DNA of 64,000 nt from Oscillibacter sp. (GTDB lineage Bacteria > Bacillota > Clostridia > Oscillospirales > Oscillospiraceae). The notes under the pieces are model-generated. The model was given only the letters and a program-made list of their open reading frames with translations. It had not been told where the DNA came from and made no database searches. The translations under genes were made by a program, and so were the position numbers. The stretch lies in NCBI GenBank assembly GCA_022791875.1, contig JAAVZX010000048.1:62001-126000 (forward strand), in the 5' to 3' direction. Below are positions 36,520 through 45,212 of the stretch, piece after piece (positions within the stretch are counted from its first letter, which is position 1; each line of letters starts with the position of its first letter).

Positions 36520-37503
36520 TTATCCGGCGGACAGGTTTTCCCTGGGCGTCGAGAGAATCCAGAAGGGGGAACCGCTGATGCGGTTGTGGGAGAGTTCGTC
36601 GATGATCAGGTCCAGATCCCAGGCGCTGAGGCTCCGTTCACGGCTGGCGGGGTCGGCAACCAGAACTTCCCCGCCCAGGGTCGTGCCCCGCAGGAGGATG
36701 AAGTGGCCTCCGTTGGTGAAATGGCCCTTGATCACCAGGGCCACGATCAAGTCCCCGGTGGCCAGGTGGGTGAACACGCTGTCCGTGTCCATTTCCTCGG
36801 GGGGCATGGGGGTGCAGTCTAGGCCGTAAGCCTCGGCAATGCCGGGTACTATAGCGTGGTATGAGCCGTGCTTTTTGGCCCAGTAGCCCTTTTTTACGCA
36901 CAAATCGGCCATTTCCGCCGGGTCTACCATCTCGTCCGTCAGGCTGGAAACGGCCATGGACATGACCGTGGGGCCGCAGCCGTGGGTGCGGATGGGGTCG
37001 GTGCCGTAGGTTTCGTCTTCCCAGCGGTCGTCGGTCTGGTTGAAGTAGATTACGTCCACGCCGCCGCCGGTCAGGACTTCCACGCCGTCCCGGTAAATCA
37101 GGTCGCTGACGGAGGGGTCCAGGATTTCCAGGGTGGGGGAGGCGTTGGGTTCGGAGAGGGTGGTTTCCTCCATATCGGCCTCTTCGGGCGGGGGTGGGGG
37201 CGGGGTGGTGAATTCCTCCCATTGGGCCTGGATGGCGGCGCTGGTTTCGCCGATCTGGCGGGAGAGTTCACGGCCCACCTGGGCCGCGCCGTCCAGGAAG
37301 GAGCGGCCTGCCTGGGCGGCACCGTTTATGAGGGCCGAGCCGGTCTGGGCGGTCCGCTGGGCGGCGGCGCGGACGGGGGACATGATGGCATTGTACAGGG
37401 CCGGTTCGGCGATGCGGCAGGCCAGGAGTTCCGCGCCTGCGATGCAGAGAACGGCCAAGAGGACCGCGAGGAAGATCAAGAGGCGTTTTTTAGGATTCTG
37501 CAT
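36520..37503 (-). CDS. C39-like papain-fold peptidase, membrane anchored
   Basis: A 327-residue protein with an N-terminal membrane segment (about 8-27), an Ala/Gln-rich helical stalk (45-90), a Pro/Glu-rich linker (PPPPPPEEADMEE), and a C-terminal peptidase_C39_2 domain. The catalytic Cys is in HGCGPTVMSM (about 174-183) and the His in NGGHFILLRG (about 268-277); VADPAS supplies the usual Asp. Such proteins act outside the cell on peptides or the wall; target unknown. It stands alone after a terminator. Confidence 0.83.
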   Translation of the reverse strand: MQNPKKRLLIFLAVLLAVLCIAGAELLACRIAEPALYNAIMSPVRAAAQRTAQTGSALINGAAQAGRSFLDGAAQVGRELSRQIGETSAAIQAQWEEFTTPPPPPPEEADMEETTLSEPNASPTLEILDPSVSDLIYRDGVEVLTGGGVDVIYFNQTDDRWEDETYGTDPIRTHGCGPTVMSMAVSSLTDEMVDPAEMADLCVKKGYWAKKHGSYHAIVPGIAEAYGLDCTPMPPEEMDTDSVFTHLATGDLIVALVIKGHFTNGGHFILLRGTTLGGEVLVADPASRERSLSAWDLDLIIDELSHNRISGSPFWILSTPRENLSAG

Positions 37504-37537
37504 AGATCCTCCTTGTGGCCATGTGCATATCAGGCAG

Positions 37538-37738
37538 GTGCGGTGGACGCGGGGGAGGGGCGGACACGCAGGTCCGCCCCTACGGTGTGCATAAAATCAC
37601 CTTCCGCAAAACAGGGTTTTGCTGAACCGACGCACCCACTCCGGCGCAGAGGCCATAACGCCCACCGGATTCGCGTCGCGTTAAAGCTCTTTTCGCTTCC
37701 TTTTCTCTCGAGAAAAGGAAGCCGCCGGAGGCCCCCCG
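37538..37738 (+). repeat. Mosaic element, E-G-T
   Basis: E block with GGGCGGACACGCAGGTCCGC, a GCAAAACAGGGTTTTGC hairpin (about 37606-37622), a variant G (CACCGGATTCGCGTCGCG), T hairpin, and core GCCGCCGGAGGC (37721-37732). Confidence 0.84.
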
Positions 37739-37762
37739 TCCTTCGTCCCCCGCGGGGAAGGC

Positions 37763-40700
37763 TTATCGCCGGTAGTTCCGCATTCTCCAGACGATGGCGG
37801 AGACTTGGCCGCGGGTTAAGGTGTTGGAGGGCCGGAAGGTGCTGGTGCCGTTGTTGAAGTAGCCTTCGACGATGCCGGCGGCGTTGAGGGCCTGGACGTA
37901 GACGTCGGCGGTGTCGGTGAAGGGTTTGACGCTGGAGAGGTTGTTGATGTCCAGCTTTAATGCGCCTGCGGCGAGCTGGGCCACCTGGAGGCGGGTGATG
38001 GAGGCGCTGAGGTTGACGTTGGTTCTGGTGATGAGGCCGTCGGCTCTGGCGCGGGCCAGGTAGCCGCTGAAAACGCTGCTCTTGTCTGTGGGGGCCTGCT
38101 CGGGGTAGCCTGCGGCCAGCATGATCAGTTTCAGGGCCGCGCCGTAGGTAATCGTGTTGTTGGGCTTGAAGTTGCCGTCACTGTAGCCGTCGATGACGGA
38201 GGCGTCGGCCAGTTCGGTGACGTACTTGTAGCACCAGGTGGAGGTGGTGATGTCGCCGAACTTCTTGTTGGCGTTCAGAACGCCCAGGGAGAAGACACCG
38301 GAGGCAATGGCCACGCCGTTGGCGTTCAGGGCCACATAGGGAATCTCCACGGGGCCCGTGTAGTTATTCACAGGGGCGTAGCGGAGCTGCCCAATCTGCT
38401 GTGTGCCGCCGGAGAATGTGTAGGCCGTGGTGGTGTTGGCGGGGGTGGAGGTGCCGGAGCCTACGTAGATGGTGCCCACCTTCGCGTCCGGGAGCTTCAG
38501 GAGCTGGATGCTGGTTAGGGTGGAGCCTGTGGCGGCGGCGACTGCCGCGTAGATGGAGGCGGCGGGGAAGTCCACAGACGTATTCTTCGGCGTGACGCCG
38601 TAGACCTCGGAAACCGCCTGGCTGGTGACGCTGATGAGAATTGCGCCGTTGATGGAGCGGTCATTCTTCCCGTAGGCCGTGAAGGGGATGCTGACGCAGT
38701 AATTGGAACCGCTGGGAATATACGTCAGCTCCGTCAGGGCATACTGGGTGTTGGACGCGGGACTCATGTAGAAGCTGCGAACGCTCCTGTTGGCGGCGGT
38801 GAGCTGTTCCCGGGAGGCGGAGCCGTAGGTGCTGGCGTTGTAGTAGTTGTAGTACAGCGCGCCGGTGGTGGGCACGTCCGTGAGGGTCACGTATTGCAGG
38901 GTGTCGCCGGGGTAGGAGGCGGCGTAGAAGCGGGCCAGGTCGTTGGCGTTGATCTGGACCGTGGTGCCGCTGGTGACGGCGTAGCGGACACTGCCCACGT
39001 AGCCCGAACTGACGGTGCTGGAGGGCGTAATCACCAGGGTGCCCTCCACGGAGCGGGAGCCGGTGCCGTAGGCGGTGAAGTGGAGCGTCACTTTGCCGGT
39101 GAAGGAGCTGGCGGCGGCGAAGGTCAGGTCGTCCAGCTCATAGTCGCCGTCGCGGACGTCGTCCTTGCTGTAGTAGAAGCGGACGTCGGCCAGGGAGGTG
39201 CGGGAGAAGGAGTTGGAATAGCTGGTGCCGTAGCCGCTGTAGAAGGTGCCGTCGGCGGGGGCGAAGTCGGCGCTGCCGGCCTGGTCGAAGACCACGTAGT
39301 TCAGGTCGTAGCTGCTGTAGCTCTTGCGGAAGAAGTCGTTGAAGTCCTTACGGCTGAGGTTCACGGTCTTGCCGGGGGAGACGGTGTAGGACACGTCGCC
39401 CTTGGCGCCGCTGGTGACGGTCAGCTTCACCGTGCCCGCCTCGTAGTCGTTCTCGCTGTAGTGGGCGCGGAAGGGAATGGAGATGGTGGCCCCCTCCTTG
39501 CTGCTGACGTCGGCCTGGAAGGTCAGGGTGTCCAGGGCGTAGTCGCCGTAGCTCTGGCTGTTGTAGTAGAATTTCAGCTTCGTGAAGGACAGCTGGTCCC
39601 GGGTAAGCTTCGTGCTGCCGGTGCAGAGCGCGCCGGAGAAGTTGGTGTAGGCGGTGGGTGCGGAGAAGGTCACGTAGCGGATACTGCGGCTGGAATTGCC
39701 GGACATGGTGCGGTAGGCGTTGTTGAAATCGTCAATCTTGAAGGTGACAGAGCCGCCGGGGGCCGCTTCATACTGGATGGTTCCCGCCGCCGCGGCGCTG
39801 ACGGTGATCTTGACGGTGCCCTCCTCGTAGTCGCTGTCGGAGTAGTAGGCCCGGAAGGGGATGCTGAGGGACGCGTCCTCCTTGGCGGCGCTGTCCGCCT
39901 TGAAGGTCAGGGAGTCCAGGGCGTAGTCGCCGTTGGATTTGCTGCTGTAGTAGAAGGTGGCGTCCCGGTGGGTGAGGTCGCTGCGGCCCAGGCTGGTGTT
40001 TCCGGTGTAGAGACTGCCGTCGAAGCTGGAGTAGGAGCTGCCCGCCTCGAAGGTGACGTAGCGGATGTTGCGGCTGGAGTTGCCGGAGAGGGTGCGGTAG
40101 ACGTTGTTGAAGTCGTCGGCCTTGAAGTCCACGGAGCCGCCGGGGGCCACCTCGTAGGAGATGGTGCCCGCCGCCGCGGTGCTGATGGTGATTTTCAGGG
40201 TCCCTTCCTCGTAGTCCTTATTGGTGTAGTACGCCTGGAAGGGGATGGTCAGCACGTCGCCCAGGCGGGCGTTGGTGTCCGCCTTGAAGGTGAGGCTGTC
40301 CAGGGGATAGTCGCCGTCGCTGGAGGAGCTGTAGTAGAACCAGTTCTGGTTATAGGTCAGGTCCGTCCGGGAGAGGGCGGTCTTGCCGGTGTACAGGCTT
40401 CCGGCGAAGTTGGAGTAGGCGCTGGAGGCGTTGAAGGCCACGTACTTGATGGTCCGGCTGGTGTTGCCGGAGAGGGCGCGGTAGACGTTGTTGAAGTCGC
40501 CGGGCCTCAAGGTGACGGTGCCGCCGGGGGCGACCTCGTAGGCCGCCGTGTCCGCCGACGCGCCGTTCTTGTCGATGAGGATCTTGAGATAGCCTTCCTC
40601 ATAGTCGCTGTCGGAGTAGTAGGCGCGGAAGGGGATGCTGAGGCTTTCGCCGTCCTTCGCGCCGGAGTTGGCGCGGAAGGTCACGTCGTCGATGGCGTAG

Positions 40701-42472
40701 TCGCCGTAGCTGTCGGAGCTGTAGTAGAAGTGGATGCCGTTATAGGCCAGGTCGTTCCGGGTAAAGTCGGCGTGGCCTCCGGCGTAGAGCTTGCCGGAGA
40801 AGGAGGTGTAGGCGCTGGGGGCGTCGAAGGCGATGTAGCGGATGGTGCGTCCGGTGTTGTTGGAGAGGGTGCGGTAGACGGTGTTGAAAGCGGTGCGGTC
40901 CAGGAGGACGGCCCCGCCGGGGGCCACCCGGAGGGTGATGGTGTCGTCGCTCTCGTCCCGGTTCACAACGATCCGAAGGGTGCCGTCATAATACACGCTG
41001 TCGGAGTACCAGGCGCGGAAGGGCAGGTCGAGAATGTCCCCCACCCGGGCGTCCTTGGACGCCTGGAAGTTCACGTCGGCTAAGGCGTAGTCGCCGTAGC
41101 GGTCGTTGGAGTAGTAGAACTTGTTGGAGTTCAGGCGGCTGGAGGACAGGCTGCGGGAGCCGCAGTAGAGCAGGCCCTCGAAGTCCTCATAGGCGTTGGT
41201 GGACGTGAAGGTTACCCAGCGCAGGGAGCTGGTGCCGCCGCTCATGTCCCGGTAGGCGCTGTTGAAGTCGGAGGTCTTGAAGTCCACCTGATCGCCGGGG
41301 GCCACGTAATATGTAACCGTCGCGCCGGAGACGGAGGAGCCGGTGCCGTTGATGGAAATGGTGCCGGTGATGGAGCTGCCGGAGCCGTCCTTGGCGGTGT
41401 AGCGGACGGTGTAGCCGCTGGAGGAGCCGGGGACGAAGTAGAGGCTCTCCACGGGGTAGCTGGTGCCGGAGTATGCGTACTCGATATTGCCCAGGCCGGT
41501 GCGCCCGCTGTTGGCGTAGAGGGTGCCGTAGGCGCTGGAGGACGCGGAGGAGAAGGTGACGGTAGAGAAGTTCCGGCCCGTGAGGGCGGTGAACTTGCTG
41601 TTGATCTGGGTGAGGATGGTGGGGCCCACGGTGGTCCCGGTGGAGGCGGAGAGGGAGAAGTCCTGATTTGCGCCGGAGGCCGTGTAGACGGCGTAGTAGG
41701 TGGTGTTGGCCGTCACGGCGGTGGTGGCGCTGACGGTGGACTGGCCGGTGTAGATGGCGGTGGTGCCGGGGTTCACGGTGGTCCAGCCCTGGAAGGTGTA
41801 GGTGCAGTTGGCGGCGGTTTTGGTGGGGGTGCCGGGGTTGGTGGGCTTGCCGCCGGAGGTCACGGTCTGGGTGCTGAACGTGCTGCCGCCGTTGATGAAG
41901 GTGACAGTCACATTGGACGCGGGGGGCTTGTAGCCCGGGACCGTCCGGCCGCACTTGTCGCACACGCCGTCGTTGTTGCTGTCCACGTGGGACTCGTTGT
42001 TGAACGCGGCGTTGCAGGTGGCGCAGATCTGCCAGTGGGTGGTGCTGTTCTTATCGCTCACGTACTGGCTGGAAGAGGCGGCGCGGTGGTCTGCCTCGTC
42101 CAGGTGCTCAGGACAGCCGCTGTTGGTGCAGGCGTGCCAGTGTTTGGTGCTGTCGGAACTGTACCGGGTGGCGGGGACGTGCAGGTTCGGATCGGCTGGA
42201 AGCTCCACGCGGATTTCCTTATGGCAGACTTCGCACACACGTCGGCCTACACCTGTCGTATGGCACGTTGCCTCAGTGTCTACTATGATAGTATCTTCAA
42301 ATTCGTGTTCACCAACGCGGTTCCTCTCGTTAGGATACGCTGGATCTACCAGCCAATGCTCTTTATCATCATACTTCCAGTCTTCTTCAGCCAGCGCCGC
42401 CGGCGCAAGGCTGACAAGAATTGCCATTGCCAGCAAAAAAGCCGGCAGCTTCCTCTTCCAAAATCCGTTCAT
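37763..42472 (-). CDS. Giant repetitive SLH-domain surface protein
   Basis: A 1569-residue secreted surface protein. The signal peptide is about 1-28 (ends APAALAEE). An N-terminal region has Cys-rich CHTTGVGRRVCEVC-type motifs with several HWxxC repeats, then an InlB/Flg_new-type repeat (TFINGGSTFSTQTVTSGG to TYYAVYTA). Nine units of about 120-130 residues follow; the middle five are closest (VAPGG..., YRTLSGN, RYVTF, FYYSS, GDYALD, IPFRAYYSD). Three SLH domains at the C-terminus anchor it to the wall. ATG at 42472 has GGAGG upstream. Adhesion or S-layer function is likely; the ligand is unknown. Confidence 0.9.
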   Translation of the reverse strand: MNGFWKRKLPAFLLAMAILVSLAPAALAEEDWKYDDKEHWLVDPAYPNERNRVGEHEFEDTIIVDTEATCHTTGVGRRVCEVCHKEIRVELPADPNLHVPATRYSSDSTKHWHACTNSGCPEHLDEADHRAASSSQYVSDKNSTTHWQICATCNAAFNNESHVDSNNDGVCDKCGRTVPGYKPPASNVTVTFINGGSTFSTQTVTSGGKPTNPGTPTKTAANCTYTFQGWTTVNPGTTAIYTGQSTVSATTAVTANTTYYAVYTASGANQDFSLSASTGTTVGPTILTQINSKFTALTGRNFSTVTFSSASSSAYGTLYANSGRTGLGNIEYAYSGTSYPVESLYFVPGSSSGYTVRYTAKDGSGSSITGTISINGTGSSVSGATVTYYVAPGDQVDFKTSDFNSAYRDMSGGTSSLRWVTFTSTNAYEDFEGLLYCGSRSLSSSRLNSNKFYYSNDRYGDYALADVNFQASKDARVGDILDLPFRAWYSDSVYYDGTLRIVVNRDESDDTITLRVAPGGAVLLDRTAFNTVYRTLSNNTGRTIRYIAFDAPSAYTSFSGKLYAGGHADFTRNDLAYNGIHFYYSSDSYGDYAIDDVTFRANSGAKDGESLSIPFRAYYSDSDYEEGYLKILIDKNGASADTAAYEVAPGGTVTLRPGDFNNVYRALSGNTSRTIKYVAFNASSAYSNFAGSLYTGKTALSRTDLTYNQNWFYYSSSSDGDYPLDSLTFKADTNARLGDVLTIPFQAYYTNKDYEEGTLKITISTAAAGTISYEVAPGGSVDFKADDFNNVYRTLSGNSSRNIRYVTFEAGSSYSSFDGSLYTGNTSLGRSDLTHRDATFYYSSKSNGDYALDSLTFKADSAAKEDASLSIPFRAYYSDSDYEEGTVKITVSAAAAGTIQYEAAPGGSVTFKIDDFNNAYRTMSGNSSRSIRYVTFSAPTAYTNFSGALCTGSTKLTRDQLSFTKLKFYYNSQSYGDYALDTLTFQADVSSKEGATISIPFRAHYSENDYEAGTVKLTVTSGAKGDVSYTVSPGKTVNLSRKDFNDFFRKSYSSYDLNYVVFDQAGSADFAPADGTFYSGYGTSYSNSFSRTSLADVRFYYSKDDVRDGDYELDDLTFAAASSFTGKVTLHFTAYGTGSRSVEGTLVITPSSTVSSGYVGSVRYAVTSGTTVQINANDLARFYAASYPGDTLQYVTLTDVPTTGALYYNYYNASTYGSASREQLTAANRSVRSFYMSPASNTQYALTELTYIPSGSNYCVSIPFTAYGKNDRSINGAILISVTSQAVSEVYGVTPKNTSVDFPAASIYAAVAAATGSTLTSIQLLKLPDAKVGTIYVGSGTSTPANTTTAYTFSGGTQQIGQLRYAPVNNYTGPVEIPYVALNANGVAIASGVFSLGVLNANKKFGDITTSTWCYKYVTELADASVIDGYSDGNFKPNNTITYGAALKLIMLAAGYPEQAPTDKSSVFSGYLARARADGLITRTNVNLSASITRLQVAQLAAGALKLDINNLSSVKPFTDTADVYVQALNAAGIVEGYFNNGTSTFRPSNTLTRGQVSAIVWRMRNYRR
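39395..41322 (-). repeat. Five tandem ~385-bp coding repeats
   Basis: Within the giant surface gene, five adjacent units of about 128 codons share APGG, YR-x-(L/M)-SGN, FYY(S/N), GDY and IPF(R/Q)A motifs at the same spacing. Flanking units on both sides are more diverged, a pattern of outward decay from recent central duplication. Confidence 0.8.
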
Positions 42473-42590
42473 TTTCAAGTTACCTCCATGAATCATCGGG
42501 TCTTGTGGATCTGGTAAAATTCCTACTCCTATAACATAGCGGAATCCCTGCTTTTCTTCATGAACAAATTGTGAACATCGTCCTGTTTTC

Positions 42591-42709
42591 AATTGATAAT
42601 GGATAATTGACAATGGATAATGTTCCCTATCCCGTGGGTTTTCCGTCTGGACGGGACAGGCCCCCCCTTTTCCTCCCCATTATCCATTATCAATTTTCAA
42701 TTATCAATT
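42591..42709. repeat. MITE-like element with 32-bp inverted ends, copy A
   Basis: Left arm 42591-42622 starts AATTGATAATGGATAATTGA; right arm 42678-42709 is its reverse complement with about three mismatches. Inside is a GC-rich segment with CCGTCTGGACGG. It lies between the giant SLH gene and the prfB promoter, in the opposite orientation to copy B. Confidence 0.85.
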
Positions 42710-42726
42710 CTCCCTTCATCTTTTTC

Positions 42727-42755
42727 TTTACAAATAAATTTCCCTACTATATAAT
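42727..42755 (+). promoter_or_regulatory. prfB promoter
   Basis: TTTACA (42727-42732), 17 bases, TATAAT (42750-42755), about 35 bp before the prfB start. Confidence 0.85.
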
Positions 42756-42790
42756 AGAATGACTGACGAAAAATCAAGGAGAGAAACGTT

Positions 42791-43915
42791 ATGGCATTGA
42801 TTGAATACGACGCTTACAAACAAAAGCTCCGGGAGCTGCGCCCCGAGCTGGAAAACCTGTCCGCGGCCCTGGACATCGACAGCGCCCGCCTGGAGGCCGC
42901 CCGCCTGGAGGACGAGACCGCCCAGGACGGCTTCTGGAACGACCTCACCCGCTCCCAGGAGGTCCAGCAGCGCCTCAAGCAGCTCCAGAACAAAGTCACC
43001 CGCTACGAGAAGCTCCTCGCCGCCTGGGAGGACCTCAGCGCCCTGTGCGAGATGGGCCAGGAGGCCGACGACCCGGAAATCCTGGACGAGCTGAAAGGGG
43101 AGTTCGCCGCCCTGGAGGAGCGCACCGCGGAAATGCGTATGGCCACCCTGCTCTCCGGGGAGTACGACGGCTGCAACGCCATTTTGCAGTTCCACCCCGG
43201 TGCGGGGGGCACCGAGGCCCAGGACTGGGCCCAGATGCTGTTCCGCATGTACACCCGCTGGGCGGAGCGCCGGGGCTTCCAGTGGAAGACCCTCAACTAC
43301 GAGGACGGCGACGAAGCGGGCATCAAGTCCGCCGCCATCTCCATCGAGGGCGAGAACGCCTACGGCCTCCTCAAGAGCGAGAACGGCGTCCACCGCCTCG
43401 TCCGCGTCTCCCCCTTCGACGCCAACGCCCGCCGCCCGACCTCCTTCGCCGCCATCGAGGTCATGCCCGAGATCGAGAACGACACCTCCATTGAGATCCG
43501 GGAGGAGGATATCGAGATGCAGGTCTACCGCGCCTCCGGCGCAGGCGGGCAGCACGTCAACAAGACCTCCTCCGCCGTCCGCCTGATTCACAAGCCCACG
43601 GGCATCGTCGTGGCCTCCCAGCAGGAGCGCAGCCAGTTCCAGAACAAGGATAACTGCATGAAGATGCTCCGCGCCAAGCTCCTGGAGCTGAAAGCCCAGC
43701 AGCACGCGGAGAAAATCTCCGACATCAAGGGCGTCCAGATGAAGATCGAGTGGGGCAGTCAGATCCGCTCCTACGTCTTCATGCCCTACCAGCTGGTGAA
43801 GGACCTCCGCACGGACTACGAAACCGGCGGCATCGACAAGGTGATGGACGGGGACCTGGACGGGTTCCTGAACGCGTACCTGTCCAAGCTGGCCACGGGG
43901 GAACTCAAGAAGTAA
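42791..43915 (+). CDS. prfB: Peptide chain release factor 2
   Basis: A 374-residue RF2 that ends translation at UGA and UAA. The stop-reading SPF tripeptide is in RVSPFDAN (about 202-209) and the catalytic GGQ in GAGGQHVNKTSS (about 249-260). The gene is one continuous frame: at the place of the usual programmed frameshift the codons CTG GAC (27-28) read straight through, so the autoregulatory shift is absent. GGAGAG precedes the ATG. Its stop codon overlaps the left end of element copy B. Confidence 0.97.
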   Translation: MALIEYDAYKQKLRELRPELENLSAALDIDSARLEAARLEDETAQDGFWNDLTRSQEVQQRLKQLQNKVTRYEKLLAAWEDLSALCEMGQEADDPEILDELKGEFAALEERTAEMRMATLLSGEYDGCNAILQFHPGAGGTEAQDWAQMLFRMYTRWAERRGFQWKTLNYEDGDEAGIKSAAISIEGENAYGLLKSENGVHRLVRVSPFDANARRPTSFAAIEVMPEIENDTSIEIREEDIEMQVYRASGAGGQHVNKTSSAVRLIHKPTGIVVASQQERSQFQNKDNCMKMLRAKLLELKAQQHAEKISDIKGVQMKIEWGSQIRSYVFMPYQLVKDLRTDYETGGIDKVMDGDLDGFLNAYLSKLATGELKK

Positions 43916-44033
43916 TTGACAATTGATAATTGACAATTGATAATGGGGAGGAAATTTGGGGGCCGGTCCCATTCAGCCGGGACGCCCGCGGAACGGAAAA
44001 ACATTATCCATTATCAATTATCCATTATCCATT
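43914..44033. repeat. MITE-like element with 32-bp inverted ends, copy B
   Basis: Left arm 43914-43945 (AATTGACAATTGATAATTGA...), right arm 44002-44033. Its first two bases are the last two of the prfB stop TAA. The interior resembles that of copy A in reverse (CCTCCCC near one end, CCGTTCCGCGG near the other). Confidence 0.85.
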
Positions 44034-44054
44034 CACACCATGGAGGAATTTAAC

Positions 44055-45191
44055 ATGAAACGCATCGCGTCCACCCTCCTGGCCCTGGCGCTGTGCCTGG
44101 GCCTGACGGTCCCCGCCGCCGCGGCGGACTTCCCCGACGTACCCGCAGACCACTACGCCCGCGCCGCCATTGCCGATTGCGCCGGAAAGGGCATCGTCAG
44201 CGGCTACGACGACGGCACCTTCAAACCCGGCAATCCCGTTACCAACGCCCAGTTCGCCGTCATGCTCTCCCGCGCATTTTTCCCCAGAAGCGTCTACGGC
44301 CCGGAGGAAAACCGGCCCTGGTACTGGATGAACCTCGCCGTCCTCCATGAGCTGGGCATCCTTCAAAATACCAACATGTCCGACCCCAGCGCCTGGGAGG
44401 GCCTGGCGGGAAAACCCATCAGCCGCTACAACATGGCCCAGATGCTGGCAAACATCCTCGCCCTCAGCGGCGTAACCGTGAGTGACGAAGCGAAAATTGC
44501 CGCCACCGGGAAGCTCACCGATTATATCACCATTGTCACCACCGCCCACGCCCCTTACGGGGACGCGGTTGCCACTGTCTGCGCCCTGGGCGTCATCACT
44601 GGCTACGCCGACGGCACGTTCAGCGGAACCGTCACCATGAACCGCGCCCAAGGCTGTGTGGTGATCAACCGCCTGACCAAGGTCCTGGAAGCCGCCGCCT
44701 CTCAACCGGAGGCCCCCGCTGATCCTGAGCCTGTGCCAGAGGAACCCGCCGATCCCGAACCCGCGCCGGAGGCCCCCGCCGCCCCCACCCTGGCCAACGG
44801 TCAGGAGATCACCGAGGAAAACGTGCGGTCCATCATCCTGGCCCTGAAATCCGAGTACCCTGAGGGCCGCGCCTGGACCAACGCCAACACCTACTCCCCC
44901 AGTCCCTATTTCATCGCCGCAGGCTGCGCGGGCTTCGCCTGGATTTGCAGCGACGCCGCCTTCGGCGACCTGCCCGTCTCGGACACCCACTCCGATTTCT
45001 CCCGCATCAAAGCCGGAGACATGATCCGCATGAACAACGACACCCATTCCGTGGTGGCCCTGGAGGTCAGCGGCGACAGCGTCACCGTCACCGAGGGCAA
45101 CTTCAACAGCTCCATTCACTGGGGCCGCGTCATTTCCCGCCAGGAGCTGGAGCGCGGCAGTTTCACCGTCGAGACCCGCTACCCCGCCTGA
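44055..45191 (+). CDS. SLH-domain protein with C-terminal NlpC/CHAP-like domain
   Basis: A 378-residue secreted protein. The signal peptide (1-23, ending PAAAA) is followed by SLH domains (FPDVPADHYARAAI..., ISRYNMAQMLAN..., VITGYADGTFSGTVTMNRAQ), a Pro/Glu/Ala linker, and a C-terminal domain with Cys in AGCAGFAWICSDAAFG, GD in IKAGDMIRM, and His in DTHSVVALEV, the layout of an NlpC/CHAP-type papain fold. That suggests a wall-bound amidase or peptidase (inference). ATG at 44055 has TGGAGG. It is followed by a paralogue 21 bp downstream. Confidence 0.82.
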   Translation: MKRIASTLLALALCLGLTVPAAAADFPDVPADHYARAAIADCAGKGIVSGYDDGTFKPGNPVTNAQFAVMLSRAFFPRSVYGPEENRPWYWMNLAVLHELGILQNTNMSDPSAWEGLAGKPISRYNMAQMLANILALSGVTVSDEAKIAATGKLTDYITIVTTAHAPYGDAVATVCALGVITGYADGTFSGTVTMNRAQGCVVINRLTKVLEAAASQPEAPADPEPVPEEPADPEPAPEAPAAPTLANGQEITEENVRSIILALKSEYPEGRAWTNANTYSPSPYFIAAGCAGFAWICSDAAFGDLPVSDTHSDFSRIKAGDMIRMNNDTHSVVALEVSGDSVTVTEGNFNSSIHWGRVISRQELERGSFTVETRYPA

Positions 45192-45212
45192 TTTCACACA
45201 AGGAGACACCCC

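Noticed and set aside
38894..41083. A 729-codon plus-strand frame opposite the giant SLH gene
   Set aside because: Its periodic G/A/V/E composition simply mirrors the coding repeats on the other strand; no start context.
39395..41322. CRISPR-like periodicity
   Set aside because: The repeats are about 385 bp and coding, not short direct repeats with unique spacers. No CRISPR array or cas gene was seen anywhere.
42473..42613. N-terminal extension of the giant SLH protein
   Set aside because: It reads through the repeat arm and lies before the ribosome site and signal peptide.
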